Source: an uncultured Ruminococcus sp. (GTDB lineage Bacteria; Bacillota; Clostridia; Oscillospirales; Acutalibacteraceae). Taken from it: DNA of 64,000 nt. The stretch lies in contig UQCF01000007.1 in assembly GCA_900539465.1 (NCBI GenBank), positions 1 through 64,000 on the forward strand, written 5' to 3'. The position numbers and the translations under genes are program-made. Below the pieces are notes generated by a model, which was not told the origin of the DNA, ran no database searches, and saw only the letters and a program-made list of their open reading frames with translations. Shown here in pieces: positions 1-8,747 of this stretch (positions are counted from its first letter, which is position 1; every line of letters begins with the position of its first letter).

Positions 1-2
1 TC

Positions 3-98
3 GGCGAGGATATGGAATACTATATCCGCACAAGATCGCAAAAATCCGCATTTGAGTTCACAGACCAAGTAATGAACGTTTGGGTTCGCTTCAAATAA
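3..98 (+). CDS. C-terminal end of an unidentified protein, cut by the window start
   Basis: An open frame enters from the left edge and ends at TAA 96-98, giving 31 visible residues ending in NVWVRFK. It is followed 6 bases later by a strong terminator, which supports a genuine gene end. The visible stretch is rich in aromatic and charged residues, but I recognise no family. No start, domain or function can be given from this window. Confidence 0.5.
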   Translation, partial: GEDMEYYIRTRSQKSAFEFTDQVMNVWVRFK

Positions 99-104
99 CA
101 ACCT

Positions 105-135
105 GAGCCGACGCGACCGCGTCGGCTCTTTTTTC
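105..135 (+). terminator. Intrinsic terminator
   Basis: A perfect 10-bp stem (GAGCCGACGC / GCGTCGGCTC) with a GACC loop at 115-118 is followed directly by a run of seven T. It sits just after the truncated gene and ends its transcript. Confidence 0.93.
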
Positions 136-250
136 TCGGCGGTGTGTGGGCACACCGCCGATTGCTATGAATTTCTGCGTTTGATGAACTTCAACCCCTC
201 CGTCACGGCTTCGCCGTGCCGCCTCCCATAAAGCAGAGGCAATATGTGTG
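136..250 (-). repeat. Interspersed palindromic repeat, reverse-oriented copy
   Basis: The element begins with an 11-bp perfect inverted repeat (TCGGCGGTGTG 136-146, CACACCGCCGA 151-161). It continues with the reverse complement of the CACGGCGAAGCCGTG core (204-218) and the flanking ACGGAGGGG. The same modules recur near 53.1, 53.7, 57.7 and 61.5 kb. The rest of the gap to 325 holds no convincing gene; short open frames here lie inside the repeat. Confidence 0.8.
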
Positions 251-325
251 TGGTCGAACCGCGATACCGATTTATATACTGCATAAAAATATCCGAGATT
301 CAATTTCTTGAACCTCGGATGTTTG

Positions 326-3256
326 TTATTCTTCGCTGTCGTTGTCTTTCTTTTCTTCTTTTTTTTCTGGTTCTTCTTCAAGGTCTTCTATCACAATTTC
401 TCTCTCTGCCGCGAGCAGTGCCTCCGAGTCCTCCTCGGTTGCGTTCGGGCCGAGATCCTGTGCCATCAGCGCGTCAATGCCCATAATATCTTTAAGAAGC
501 GTTTCTTTTTCATATGTCGAATCTTCGGTCTGCTTCGGCATAGCTTTTTTACGCTTTTTCTTCACTATGCTTTCTGCTATGAGATAGACAACAACAAATA
601 ACAGCGCGGCAGATGAAATACATATGCCTGCCATAAGTCCTTTTGCGGTGTATGAAAATTCGATTTCATGCGTTCCCGCACTCAGGTCAACCGCAAGGAG
701 CGTACCGTCGTTTATTCCGTAGGTTTCTGCCTTTTTGCCGTCAACCGTTACTGTCCAGCCCTCGTCATAGGGAATTGAAGTGTAAAGAACACAGTCGCTT
801 AAAGCGTTGAGAGTGCCTTTAGTATAAGTGTCTTTAAACTCTTTCACATCAAGACCGCCGCTTGCGAGTACCTTGTAGCCTTTGCTGAATTCCTCTTCAT
901 TAAATGTTGCAACATAACATTCAATGTTTCCCGAGGAATGGTCTTTATCAATCGTCATTTCTATTGTTACAGCTTCGCCTTCGTCGTGATAGCCGAGGTC
1001 AAGAATATACGGCTCGCCTATATCCTGAACTGCCGAGAAATCACCGCAGCTTACGGTTGCTTTTTCAAATGCTCTGCTGTCAATATATGTGTAAACATTG
1101 CCTGCCTTTGAGTTGATATAGGTTACCGTGACGGTGGCTGTTTCGGCGGAGTCTATTTTTGAGTATTTAAAGGTTGTTCCGTCAAAAGACGATTCCATGT
1201 CGTTGAGGTTAGAAAGCTGAACGTCCGCAACATCCTGCATTGTGTAAATATCGGCAGAAATTCCGCTTGCCATATGCCAGTATTCACTTTGACCCGTGAA
1301 CGGGTCGTTCGGTGATGAAGAATCCCAATCCTTTAAAGCGGAGGTTGCACAGTACGCTATCGGCAAATAGTATTTATTTTCATATGCCGAGAAATTGCCC
1401 GTTGTAGAAACATATTTATAAAAGCTGTCGTTCATGTCGGAATTGTCGTTATCAACAATATATTTCAGTGACATCATGGCGTTATATACGGGCGTCTGCT
1501 TGTTATAAACATAGCTGTTAATAAAGTTGCTCTTCATGCCGAGTTCTTTTTGCATATTTGCAACCTTTTCATATGCCATTGATGAGAACACCGACACGCC
1601 GTTATAGCCGAACCAGCAGTTATCCATCAGTGTGTTTATATCGGTCAGCTCCATGCGGTATCCGTCGCCGCCCTCACGTTCGTCAAGGCTCTTTTTCATT
1701 GTCCTGAATTCAGAATATCCGTTGGTGAAATTGGGTTTCACCTGCGTTATCTCAAAGTTGTTTGTGTTGGCTATGGCAGCCTCTGCAAACACACAGCACA
1801 TTAAGAGGAGTGCGACTGTGGGCTGGTAGTAGCTCGGGTTTTTCATCAGCCAAAGCACAAGAGTATAAAGAACCGTGAAAATTATGCTGATTGCAACAGT
1901 AGTTGTCGTTACATTGCCCTGACCGATTTCTTCTACAATTACAATAAATCCCACAAGCGCAATTCCGCACGCCAAAATGTCTTTGCCCGTAAATTCTTTG
2001 ATGTGAACAAGTGCTTTGTAAGCTATCGTTATTATAAAGAACGAGTAAATGAATGAAAATCTGAACGGCAAATCGTTCGGAAAGTGGAATGCGTGGATAA
2101 TAAAGTTCGGAATATTAAAGTTGAATGAAAAGAAGAATATGCCGAGCAATGCGGTGTTAAAAATCTTTTCTTTAATCGGTATTTTTTTGCACATTAAATA
2201 AAGCGGAACAAGCATAAGGGTCAAAAGTCCGCTGTAAACATTGGGCAAAACGGTGTCGCCGCTGCTTCTGATTGTGGGAACAACCGACGCAAGGTGGTTT
2301 GCAAGAAAATCAAACACGGTGTTGTAGCTTGTGAGAGCCGTCGGCATCGTACCGGATGTCGCGGAGCAAGCCTGCAAAATGTAGTAAGTGGGCACGAGCG
2401 CGAAAGCAGTGAGCGCGGCGGCAAGCACCGAGCCGAAAGCAAACAGCAATCCGCTTCTTAAAAACGAAGAGTATTTTATGCAGTCGCCCGTGAGCTTAAT
2501 TTGCTTTCCGTCTTTTCCGTCTTTGGTACGCGGCTCTTTAACATATTCTTTAATTGAGTGGTTGCCGAAGTAATATACTATATAATATAGTACGGCAAAT
2601 ATGCACACCATAAATGCCATGTAGTAGTTGGCAAAAAATGTGAGTGCGAGGGCGGCAATATAAAGCTTTGCCTTTCTTTCGTTTATGATTTTTTTAATTC
2701 CGAGTGCGACAAGGGGCAAAAGGTACATAGCGTCTATCCACATTACGTTCCAGTAATATGCTATAAAAAATCCGCAGAAAGAATACATTATGCCGAATGC
2801 CGAAACCGAGAAATCGTTTTTGCCGTGTACCTTTTTGAGGTAATATGCCATGGCTGCCGCCGCGAGGGCGTTTTTGATAAGCACCATAGCACCTATGGAT
2901 TCGGGTATGTTTTCGTGACCGAAAAGCAAAACAATTATTGCAATCGGGCTTGAAAGGTAGTTGAAGTAGTTGCCTAAAAAGCTGCTGCCGGTTCCCGAGG
3001 TCCAGGAATAAACAAAGCTTTTAAGTTCTGTCAGTCTGTCATAAAACTCGGCAAACAGCGGACCGTACTGGTGAAAAAGGTCCATTCTCAAAATAGTTTT
3101 ATCGCCGAACGGAATAACATCAAAGCAATAGTAAACTATCATCATCAGTGCCGCGGAGCACACAAAGGCAAGTATTACAAATATATTTTCATTTATAAAG
3201 CGGGAAAAGCGTGAGCTTTTGCCGCCCTTTTTGTTTAAAGCATTTTCGGGTGCCAT
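326..3256 (-). CDS. YfhO-family polytopic membrane protein
   Basis: A 976-residue protein of the YfhO family, large membrane proteins with a GT-C-like membrane part; the Bacillus member is linked to lipoteichoic acid glycosylation. The N-terminal two-thirds carries a dozen or so hydrophobic segments. A long extracytoplasmic region with Tyr/Asn-rich sequence follows, then one more membrane segment near residues 890-915, and a highly charged Glu/Lys cytoplasmic tail ending in DNDSEE. The start is set at 3256, where GGAGG lies 8 bases upstream; the in-frame ATG at 3298 lies upstream of the predicted transcription start. It stands alone, divergent from spoIIIA. Its exact sugar or lipid substrate is not visible. 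Confidence 0.85.
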   Translation of the reverse strand: MAPENALNKKGGKSSRFSRFINENIFVILAFVCSAALMMIVYYCFDVIPFGDKTILRMDLFHQYGPLFAEFYDRLTELKSFVYSWTSGTGSSFLGNYFNYLSSPIAIIVLLFGHENIPESIGAMVLIKNALAAAAMAYYLKKVHGKNDFSVSAFGIMYSFCGFFIAYYWNVMWIDAMYLLPLVALGIKKIINERKAKLYIAALALTFFANYYMAFMVCIFAVLYYIVYYFGNHSIKEYVKEPRTKDGKDGKQIKLTGDCIKYSSFLRSGLLFAFGSVLAAALTAFALVPTYYILQACSATSGTMPTALTSYNTVFDFLANHLASVVPTIRSSGDTVLPNVYSGLLTLMLVPLYLMCKKIPIKEKIFNTALLGIFFFSFNFNIPNFIIHAFHFPNDLPFRFSFIYSFFIITIAYKALVHIKEFTGKDILACGIALVGFIVIVEEIGQGNVTTTTVAISIIFTVLYTLVLWLMKNPSYYQPTVALLLMCCVFAEAAIANTNNFEITQVKPNFTNGYSEFRTMKKSLDEREGGDGYRMELTDINTLMDNCWFGYNGVSVFSSMAYEKVANMQKELGMKSNFINSYVYNKQTPVYNAMMSLKYIVDNDNSDMNDSFYKYVSTTGNFSAYENKYYLPIAYCATSALKDWDSSSPNDPFTGQSEYWHMASGISADIYTMQDVADVQLSNLNDMESSFDGTTFKYSKIDSAETATVTVTYINSKAGNVYTYIDSRAFEKATVSCGDFSAVQDIGEPYILDLGYHDEGEAVTIEMTIDKDHSSGNIECYVATFNEEEFSKGYKVLASGGLDVKEFKDTYTKGTLNALSDCVLYTSIPYDEGWTVTVDGKKAETYGINDGTLLAVDLSAGTHEIEFSYTAKGLMAGICISSAALLFVVVYLIAESIVKKKRKKAMPKQTEDSTYEKETLLKDIMGIDALMAQDLGPNATEEDSEALLAAEREIVIEDLEEEPEKKEEKKDNDSEE

Positions 3257-3288
3257 GTTATTTATCCTCCGTTTATAATTCTTATTCA

Positions 3289-3317
3289 ATTCTATCATAT
3301 TCTTTCGCTTCTTTCAA
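3289..3317 (-). promoter_or_regulatory. Sigma-A-type promoter for the YfhO-family gene
   Basis: On the minus strand, TTGAAA (3317-3312) and TAGAAT (3294-3289) are separated by exactly 17 bp. Transcription would begin near 3282, downstream of the in-frame ATG at 3298, which supports the 3256 start. Confidence 0.7.
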
Positions 3318-3416
3318 GAAAATATGACGGAATTCACAGTTATTTTAATTTTAAGTTCTAATTGAGGACAAGGTATCATAACAATAACTAAGAAATCCGA
3401 AAGAGGGGGCTGTGCG

Positions 3417-4355
3417 ATGCAAAGATTTTATAAGGCTTCTTCTTATCTTTCAAAGCGGATTTATCAGGCGGCAAAGGCCGTGCCTGCCGAAACGGCAAAA
3501 AATATCAGCGAAATCAGACTGCGCGCAGGCAAGCCCTTGTCGTTTATAAGCTTCGGTTCGCGCTTTTTTGTTTCTGCCGGCGGAAGACTTACAGAAATAC
3601 CCTCCGGCGAACTGCTGACCGTAAGCACGGCGGATATAAAAGAGAGCTTCGCGAGAATTTGCGAATACTCCGTTTATACTTATACAAAAAATATTGCTTC
3701 CGGTTTTGTCACAGTAAGCGGAGGCCACAGAGCCGGAATTTACGGCACGGCGGTTTATGAAAAAAATGAAATAACGTCTGTCAGAGATGTGGGCGGAATT
3801 AACCTGAGAATATCCCGTGAATTTAAAGGCTGTGCGGAGAAAATGCTGTCTCTTCTCGGCGGAGAAAATTCTGGCAGTTTCCTTTTGTGCGGTGCGCCTG
3901 CCACGGGCAAGACCACGCTTTTAAGAGACGCGGCAAGGCTTTTGTCAAATACATATTTTAAAAAAGTATCGGTAATAGACGAAAGGGGCGAAATTGCCGC
4001 AGTCAGCCGCGGTACGGCGCAAAACGACGTCGGTATTCAGACCGATGTGCTGGACGGTTACCTTAAAAGCGACGGAATTATGCAGGCGGTTCGTTCTTTG
4101 TCGCCCGAATATATTATTTGCGACGAAATAGGCGCGGATGATGATTTTGATGCGATAATGTACGGCATTAACTCCGGCGTAAATTTTGCGGCGGCGGTGC
4201 ACGCCTCCGTTCCCGGTGAGCTTTATGTAAAAAAAGGCATGAACCACCTTTTAAAGAGCGGCGGGTTTTCATCTGCCGTGTTTCTTGAGAGCGGCGCGCC
4301 GTGCAAAATAAAAAATATATACAAAATATCCGAATCGGGTGAAATTTACCAATGA
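3417..4355 (+). CDS. spoIIIAA: Stage III sporulation protein AA, secretion-type ATPase
   Basis: A 312-residue ATPase, close to the Bacillus length of about 307. It resembles type II/IV secretion ATPases and is thought to energise the SpoIIIA-SpoIIQ channel between mother cell and forespore. Walker A is GAPATGKTT at residues 159-167, and an acidic Walker-B-like IICDEIGADD follows. AGAGGGGG lies 7 bases before the ATG. It opens an uninterrupted eight-gene operon and overlaps spoIIIAB by ATGA. In model organisms transcription is by sigma-E; I could not assign a clean sigma-E promoter in 3299-3416. Confidence 0.95.
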   Translation: MQRFYKASSYLSKRIYQAAKAVPAETAKNISEIRLRAGKPLSFISFGSRFFVSAGGRLTEIPSGELLTVSTADIKESFARICEYSVYTYTKNIASGFVTVSGGHRAGIYGTAVYEKNEITSVRDVGGINLRISREFKGCAEKMLSLLGGENSGSFLLCGAPATGKTTLLRDAARLLSNTYFKKVSVIDERGEIAAVSRGTAQNDVGIQTDVLDGYLKSDGIMQAVRSLSPEYIICDEIGADDDFDAIMYGINSGVNFAAAVHASVPGELYVKKGMNHLLKSGGFSSAVFLESGAPCKIKNIYKISESGEIYQ

Positions 4356-4861
4356 GACATGCTGCTTTGTTTATTATTGCCGCGTCCGTGGCGTTAGGCG
4401 GTCAAATGATTTCGCGCAGACTTGAAAAAAGAGTACGATTGCTTCAAAAAATCTGCATTTTGTTCTCCTGCGTGTGCACAAATATAGAATTCACGGCGCA
4501 GTCGGCGGCAGATATCTTTTCTTTTCTCTCTTCCTCGGGCGATTTTGACGATTTGCCTTTTGTGAAAAAATGCAGTGATTTGCTTCTCGGCGGCGAGAGC
4601 TTTGAGAAGGCTTGGCGCGAGTCGGTGCTGTGCCGCGAAAACACGGCAGCATTAAAGCGCGGCGATTTGGAAATTCTTCTTTCTTTCGGATCGTCTTTCG
4701 GCACAACGGATGTTTTGGGGCAGGCGGCAAATTGCAAGCTTCATATGAAGCTTGCCGAGAGCAAGCTTGAAAGTGCCAAAAGAGAGCTCGAAATGTATTC
4801 AAAGCCCGCCCGCTCGCTCGGCGTTCTTTTCGGAGCGGCGGTATATATAATTTTTATGTGA
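4352..4861 (+). CDS. spoIIIAB: Stage III sporulation protein AB
   Basis: A 169-residue protein, matching the family length of about 171. A hydrophobic segment at residues 3-18 and a C-terminal one (LGVLFGAAVYIIFM) flank a helical domain resembling the GspF family of secretion-system inner-membrane proteins. The start codon overlaps the spoIIIAA stop, so the two are probably translationally coupled. It is assigned by its place in the AA-AH order and by its overall sequence character. Confidence 0.92.
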   Translation: MRHAALFIIAASVALGGQMISRRLEKRVRLLQKICILFSCVCTNIEFTAQSAADIFSFLSSSGDFDDLPFVKKCSDLLLGGESFEKAWRESVLCRENTAALKRGDLEILLSFGSSFGTTDVLGQAANCKLHMKLAESKLESAKRELEMYSKPARSLGVLFGAAVYIIFM

Positions 4862-4877
4862 TATGCGGAGGCCGTTT

Positions 4878-5066
4878 ATGGAACTGGTTATAAAAATTGC
4901 GCTGACGGGCATTATTGTGGCTGTGCTCGGGCAGATACTCTCGCGCTCCGGCAGAGACGAATATGCCATGCTCACAGTGTTGGCAGGCATAGTGGCCGTT
5001 GTGCTTATGCTTTTGCCGAAACTCGGCGAGCTTTATTCCTCCGTGTCGTCCGTATTCAGCTTTTAA
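4878..5066 (+). CDS. spoIIIAC: Stage III sporulation protein AC
   Basis: A 62-residue membrane protein with two hydrophobic helices (about residues 4-22 and 32-48), matching the small SpoIIIAC family (about 68 residues). The start at 4878 is preferred over an in-frame ATG at 4863, because GGAGG lies 6 bases upstream of it, inside the longer frame. It is third in the spoIIIA operon and one base ahead of spoIIIAD. Confidence 0.9.
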   Translation: MELVIKIALTGIIVAVLGQILSRSGRDEYAMLTVLAGIVAVVLMLLPKLGELYSSVSSVFSF

Positions 5067-5067
5067 C

Positions 5068-5460
5068 ATGGCGGATATAGTAAAAATTTCGGTGCTCGCG
5101 GTTGTGTGCACGGTTGTTACAGCCTTGATAAAGCAATATGCGCCGTCATATTCTTCTCTTGCACAAATTGCGGCGCTGGTTGCCGTGCTGACTTTGGGCA
5201 TGACGTTTATAAAAGACGCACTTTCATCGGCACTGGAGCTTATGAACGTCAGCGCGCTTCAAAGCGAATATATTTTTCTTTTGATAAAAGCACTGGGCAT
5301 TGCCGTAACGGCAAAATTTGCCGCCGACGCTTGCCGCGATTCCGGCAGTTCTTCGCTTGCGGGGGCTGTGGAGCTTGCCGCAAAGGCGGCGATACTTGTT
5401 TTGACTATGCCGATGTTAAAAGCACTTGCCGCAGCGGTTTCGGGGCTTCTCGGCGCCTGA
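5068..5460 (+). CDS. spoIIIAD: Stage III sporulation protein AD
   Basis: A 130-residue polytopic membrane protein, near the family length of about 133 and homologous to SpoIIIAC. The start at 5068 is two bases after the spoIIIAC stop; it lacks a clear ribosome binding site of its own, so translational coupling is likely. A longer frame from 4999 only adds sequence that overlaps spoIIIAC. Four or so hydrophobic, Ala-rich segments are visible. Confidence 0.9.
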   Translation: MADIVKISVLAVVCTVVTALIKQYAPSYSSLAQIAALVAVLTLGMTFIKDALSSALELMNVSALQSEYIFLLIKALGIAVTAKFAADACRDSGSSSLAGAVELAAKAAILVLTMPMLKALAAAVSGLLGA

Positions 5461-5482
5461 CGGGCAAAGAAAGGATGATTGA

Positions 5483-6607
5483 ATGAGGAAAGTAAAAATA
5501 TTTGCCGTTTGTGTTTTGATTATACTGTCTTTCTCTGTGAACGCTTATGCCGCAGGCGAGAGCGAATATTATAACGGTCAGGTTGAATCCTCGGGCGCAG
5601 AAGATATTTTAAGCGAACTTGACAGCGAGACCAAAGAGCGGCTCGGAGAGCTCGGAATCGAAGACGTTAATTTCTCATCTTTATTTGACGTGTCGTTTTC
5701 AAAGATATTTTCTTTTGTTAAAAAGGCCGCAGAGGGAAAGCTCGAATCTCCTTTAAAATCACTTATGAAGCTATTGAGCGTAATAATTTTGATTGCGGTT
5801 TGCGAAAGCTTTATGCCCGACGATGATAAAATGAAGAATGTAATAAACATGGCGGCGGTTCTTTTTTCTGTAACCGTTATAATTTCTCCGCTTTATGACG
5901 CGATGGAATCCGCAGTATCCTCTGTGGGTGTGTGTGCGGATTTTATGAAATCGCTTATTCCCGTTCTTGTGGGTATAGTCTCGGCTTCGGGTAATCCGTC
6001 GCTTGCAGTCAGCTTTCAGTCCTGTGCTTTTGCGGCGGCAGAGGCAATATCGGCACTCGGCAAAAACTATGTTGTGCCGATAGTCGGCGCCGTTACCGCG
6101 CTTGATTTAACGGGCTCGCTTATGCCGTCTATGAAGCTCAGCGGAATAACCGAACTTGTAAAAAAGACTGTCATACAAACGCTGTCTTTTACCGCAACGC
6201 TTTATGTATCTTTTTTGGGGATAAAAGGTGCGCTCGCAAATGCCGCGGACACTGTTGCATCAAAGGGAATAAAGCTTGTTATAAGCTCTGCGGTGCCGAT
6301 AGTCGGCGGAGCCGTGAGCGAGGCTTACAGCGGAATTATCGGAAGCTTGGTGCTTGTGAGAAGCACCGTGGGCATATTTGGAATAATCGTTATAGCCGTA
6401 ATTACCGTGCCGTCAATGCTTCAGCTTTTGTTTTGGATTTTTGCCCTGAAGCTCGGCGCGGCGGCGGGAGAGGTGTTTTCTCTCGGCGGTGTTTCGTCGC
6501 TTTTAAAGGCACTCTCGTGTGCGATAACGCTTTTGAATGTTGTGATACTTTTCGGCGCGGTGCTGTTTATTATTTCGCTTGCACTTTTGCTCTCATTAAA
6601 AAAATAA
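5483..6607 (+). CDS. spoIIIAE: Stage III sporulation protein AE
   Basis: A 374-residue membrane protein (Bacillus form about 399). The N-terminus is a signal sequence (residues 1-24, ending NAYAAG), followed by a charged extracytoplasmic stretch and then seven or so transmembrane helices from residue 95 to the end. SpoIIIAE is a membrane component of the mother-cell complex. It follows spoIIIAD after 22 bases, with AAAGGATG before the start. Confidence 0.93.
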   Translation: MRKVKIFAVCVLIILSFSVNAYAAGESEYYNGQVESSGAEDILSELDSETKERLGELGIEDVNFSSLFDVSFSKIFSFVKKAAEGKLESPLKSLMKLLSVIILIAVCESFMPDDDKMKNVINMAAVLFSVTVIISPLYDAMESAVSSVGVCADFMKSLIPVLVGIVSASGNPSLAVSFQSCAFAAAEAISALGKNYVVPIVGAVTALDLTGSLMPSMKLSGITELVKKTVIQTLSFTATLYVSFLGIKGALANAADTVASKGIKLVISSAVPIVGGAVSEAYSGIIGSLVLVRSTVGIFGIIVIAVITVPSMLQLLFWIFALKLGAAAGEVFSLGGVSSLLKALSCAITLLNVVILFGAVLFIISLALLLSLKK

Positions 6608-6615
6608 AACGGGGA

Positions 6616-7083
6616 ATGGCTGTGGAACAAATTCGCTCATGGGTTCTTTCTTTGGCTGTCTGCGCGATGGCGGGAGCGGCGGTGCTCGCGCTCTCTCCGA
6701 ACGGCAGCCTTGAAAAGGCGGTCAAAACCACGGTGTCTGTTTTTTTGATATGCAGCACCGCCTTGCCGCTGTTTTCTTTAAAATCGGATATAGATATTGA
6801 GATACCCGAATTTCAATTTTCGTCGGAAAACAACAACTCGATAGCCGAAGAAATTTCATCGCAAACGGCCGCGGGCATAAAAAAGAATATAGAAGATATT
6901 TTATCACAAAACGGAATATCACAGACCGATGCCGACATAAAAATGAAAGTGTCGGGTGATGAGATAAGCGTTGAAAGCGTGACTGTCAAAATAAATCAAA
7001 AATATTTTTCACGGGTCGAAGAAATAAAAAAGCTTATAAAAGATAAACTCGGAATAATCGCCGATGTAAAAGTTGAAAAGTGA
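6616..7083 (+). CDS. spoIIIAF: Stage III sporulation protein AF
   Basis: A 155-residue protein with two N-terminal hydrophobic segments and an extracytoplasmic alpha/beta domain whose end (LGIIADVKVEK) fits the ring-building fold of the SpoIIIAF family. Two starts are possible: ATG 6616, which touches a GGGGA sequence, and GTG 6622, which has that sequence 6 bases upstream and yields a protein starting MEQIRSW. The GTG may be the real start; the C-terminus is secure. It lies between AE and AG as expected. Confidence 0.9.
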   Translation: MAVEQIRSWVLSLAVCAMAGAAVLALSPNGSLEKAVKTTVSVFLICSTALPLFSLKSDIDIEIPEFQFSSENNNSIAEEISSQTAAGIKKNIEDILSQNGISQTDADIKMKVSGDEISVESVTVKINQKYFSRVEEIKKLIKDKLGIIADVKVEK

Positions 7084-7094
7084 GGCGGTAAAAT

Positions 7095-7637
7095 ATGGCA
7101 CTTAAAATCTTAGATAAAATCAGCGAAAAAACTCACCTCAGCAAAAAGGCGCTTTTGGTTATGTTTGCCGGGCTTCTCGGAATAATTTTGCTGATAGTAT
7201 CGGAACTTTTACCCGAAAAGACTGCCGAAAACAAAAAGGACGAAGATATAAGCGTAACGTCATATGAGCAATATGCTGAAAATATCGAAGAAAAGCTTTC
7301 TGCCCTGATCTCTCAAATAGACGGCGCGGGCGAGGCAAAGGTTATGGTGACTCTTGAGTGCTCGGACGAGAGCGTTTATGCGAGAGAGCAGAAGAGTGAG
7401 GACGGCGGCGAAACAAACAAATATGAGGATAATTACATAATAGTCAAGACCGATAACGGCGAAGAGGGTATGCTCTTAAAGGTTACTCAGCCGAAAATAA
7501 GGGGCGTTGCCATAGTTTGCCGGGGCGGAAACTCCCCGCAGGTGCGCCAAAGCATAACGGACACGGTAACGGCGGTGCTGGACATCAGCTCGGCGCGTGT
7601 AAATATAGCAGCAATGAAAAACAATAACGGAGGATGA
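7095..7637 (+). CDS. spoIIIAG: Stage III sporulation protein AG
   Basis: A 180-residue protein, shorter than the Bacillus form (about 229). Its order is a short cytoplasmic N-terminus, one transmembrane helix (about residues 18-40), a linker, then a ring-building domain (about 60-175). SpoIIIAG forms a large ring in the intermembrane space of the feeding-tube complex. Family hallmarks are KVMVTLEC near residue 90 and the RGVAIVCRGG stretch. It overlaps nothing and is followed 4 bases later by spoIIIAH. Confidence 0.94.
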   Translation: MALKILDKISEKTHLSKKALLVMFAGLLGIILLIVSELLPEKTAENKKDEDISVTSYEQYAENIEEKLSALISQIDGAGEAKVMVTLECSDESVYAREQKSEDGGETNKYEDNYIIVKTDNGEEGMLLKVTQPKIRGVAIVCRGGNSPQVRQSITDTVTAVLDISSARVNIAAMKNNNGG

Positions 7638-7641
7638 AATT

Positions 7642-8190
7642 ATGAGCATTAAAATTAAAAAAAAGCAGGTGGCGCTCTCGGCAATGCTTCTTGCACTCGG
7701 AGCGGCGGTTTTTATTAACTGGTATTATACAAAACCGCAGGTGAAATCCGCTTCGGACGAGATAACCACGGGCGCGTCGCAGCAAAATGAAAATCTCGGT
7801 GACGCAGAGTACGTTGCGGCGACGGCGGCGCAAAAGAGCAAAGACGATTTTGCAAAATTCAGTGTGGAGAGAAAGTCGGCGCACGACAGCGCGGAGGAGT
7901 CTTTAAACAAGGTTATAAAAGACCAATCTTCGTCGCAGGCGGCGGTTGCCAAGGCGAGCGAGGCTCTGGAGGAGCTCAGCCGCGATATAAAGCGCGAGGC
8001 CGACCTTGAAACGCTTATAAAAGCCAAAACCGGCGGCGAGTGCATTGTGATAATAGACTCCGGCAGCGTCAAAGTCGTTGTGGAGCAGGGCAAGCTCACC
8101 GACAATGTGACAATGCAAATAAAAGAGCTTGTTTTGAATCAGGGAAAATTTTCACCGGAAAATATCACAATTTTTGAATTAAACGGTTGA
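7642..8190 (+). CDS. spoIIIAH: Stage III sporulation protein AH
   Basis: A 182-residue protein (Bacillus about 218). A single N-terminal transmembrane helix ends in FINWYYTKPQ, a typical SpoIIIAH pattern. A Gln/Ser/Ala-rich linker follows, then a C-terminal domain of the YscJ/FliF-like fold that in Bacillus binds forespore SpoIIQ. It is the last gene of the operon. No asp23/yqhY gene separates it from nusB. Confidence 0.95.
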   Translation: MSIKIKKKQVALSAMLLALGAAVFINWYYTKPQVKSASDEITTGASQQNENLGDAEYVAATAAQKSKDDFAKFSVERKSAHDSAEESLNKVIKDQSSSQAAVAKASEALEELSRDIKREADLETLIKAKTGGECIVIIDSGSVKVVVEQGKLTDNVTMQIKELVLNQGKFSPENITIFELNG

Positions 8191-8214
8191 GAAATACGAA
8201 ATGTATGCTATAAT
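8187..8214 (+). promoter_or_regulatory. Promoter of the nusB operon
   Basis: TTGAGA (8187-8192) and a perfect TATAAT (8209-8214) are 16 bp apart, with an extended TG motif at 8206-8207. The -35 overlaps the end of spoIIIAH, giving the housekeeping genes their own vegetative promoter separate from the sporulation operon. Confidence 0.8.
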
Positions 8215-8281
8215 ATACATCGAGGGATGTATATATACATTTGTCATGCAACTTTAAAAGCTGATATATTAAGATAATATA

Positions 8282-8328
8282 CCCTCTGTCATAAGCCGGA
8301 TTATTTCGGCGGCAGAGGGCTTTTTATT
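8282..8328 (+). terminator. Terminator in the nusB leader, possible attenuator
   Basis: CCCTCTG (8282-8288) pairs with CAGAGGG (8313-8319), with an inner GCCG/CGGC helix, and a CTTTTTATTT tail follows. It lies between the vegetative promoter and the nusB ribosome binding site. It may simply end the spoIIIA transcript. However, upstream GAGGG (8222-8226) and TATAT can pair with ATATA-CCCTC (8277-8286), the left arm, which would undo the terminator. Confidence 0.8.
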
Positions 8329-8342
8329 TCGGAGGATAAAAA

Positions 8343-8747
8343 ATGGCAGAGAAAAAACTTAGCGCGAGAGAACAGGCTTTTATCGTCATCTTTGAAAAAT
8401 CCTTTAACGAGGATATGACGATGCAGGATATTATATCCTGCGCGGCAGAGTGCGAGAATGTTTCGGTATCCGAAAAAGCCGCCGCTCTTGCTGTGGGAAC
8501 AGAAGAAAACATAACCGAGATAGACTCGATTATCGAGTCGCACCTCAGAGGCTGGAGCAAGGCGAGAATCTCCAAAGTTGCGCTTGCGGCTTTGAGGCTC
8601 GGCGTTTATGAGCTTAAATTCAGCAAAGGCGCACCCGTTGGCGTAATAATCAGCGAGAGCGTGAATTTGTGCAAGACCTACGGCTCGCAGGAGGATAAAT
8701 CCTTTGTAAACGGAGTTCTCGGCAATGTCGCGAGGGCGCAGGAATGA
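8343..8747 (+). CDS. nusB: Transcription antitermination factor NusB
   Basis: A 134-residue all-helical protein of normal NusB length. NusB with NusE (S10) binds BoxA RNA during rRNA transcription. The C-terminal half (ARISKVALAALRLGVYEL, then PVGVIISESVNL, then FVNGVLGNVAR) is diagnostic. GGAGG lies 7 bases upstream of the ATG. It heads a tight plus-strand cluster, and its stop overlaps the next start (ATGA). Confidence 0.96.
   Translation: MAEKKLSAREQAFIVIFEKSFNEDMTMQDIISCAAECENVSVSEKAAALAVGTEENITEIDSIIESHLRGWSKARISKVALAALRLGVYELKFSKGAPVGVIISESVNLCKTYGSQEDKSFVNGVLGNVARAQE

Noticed and set aside
91..381. A 96-codon minus-strand frame near the left end
   Set aside because: It runs across the terminator and the repeat element, and its Lys-rich start is antisense to the T-rich end of the YfhO gene; not a gene.
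3299..3416. Sigma-E promoter for spoIIIAA
   Set aside because: CATAACAAT at 3377-3385 only loosely resembles the -10, and no -35 at suitable spacing was convincing, so it is not listed.
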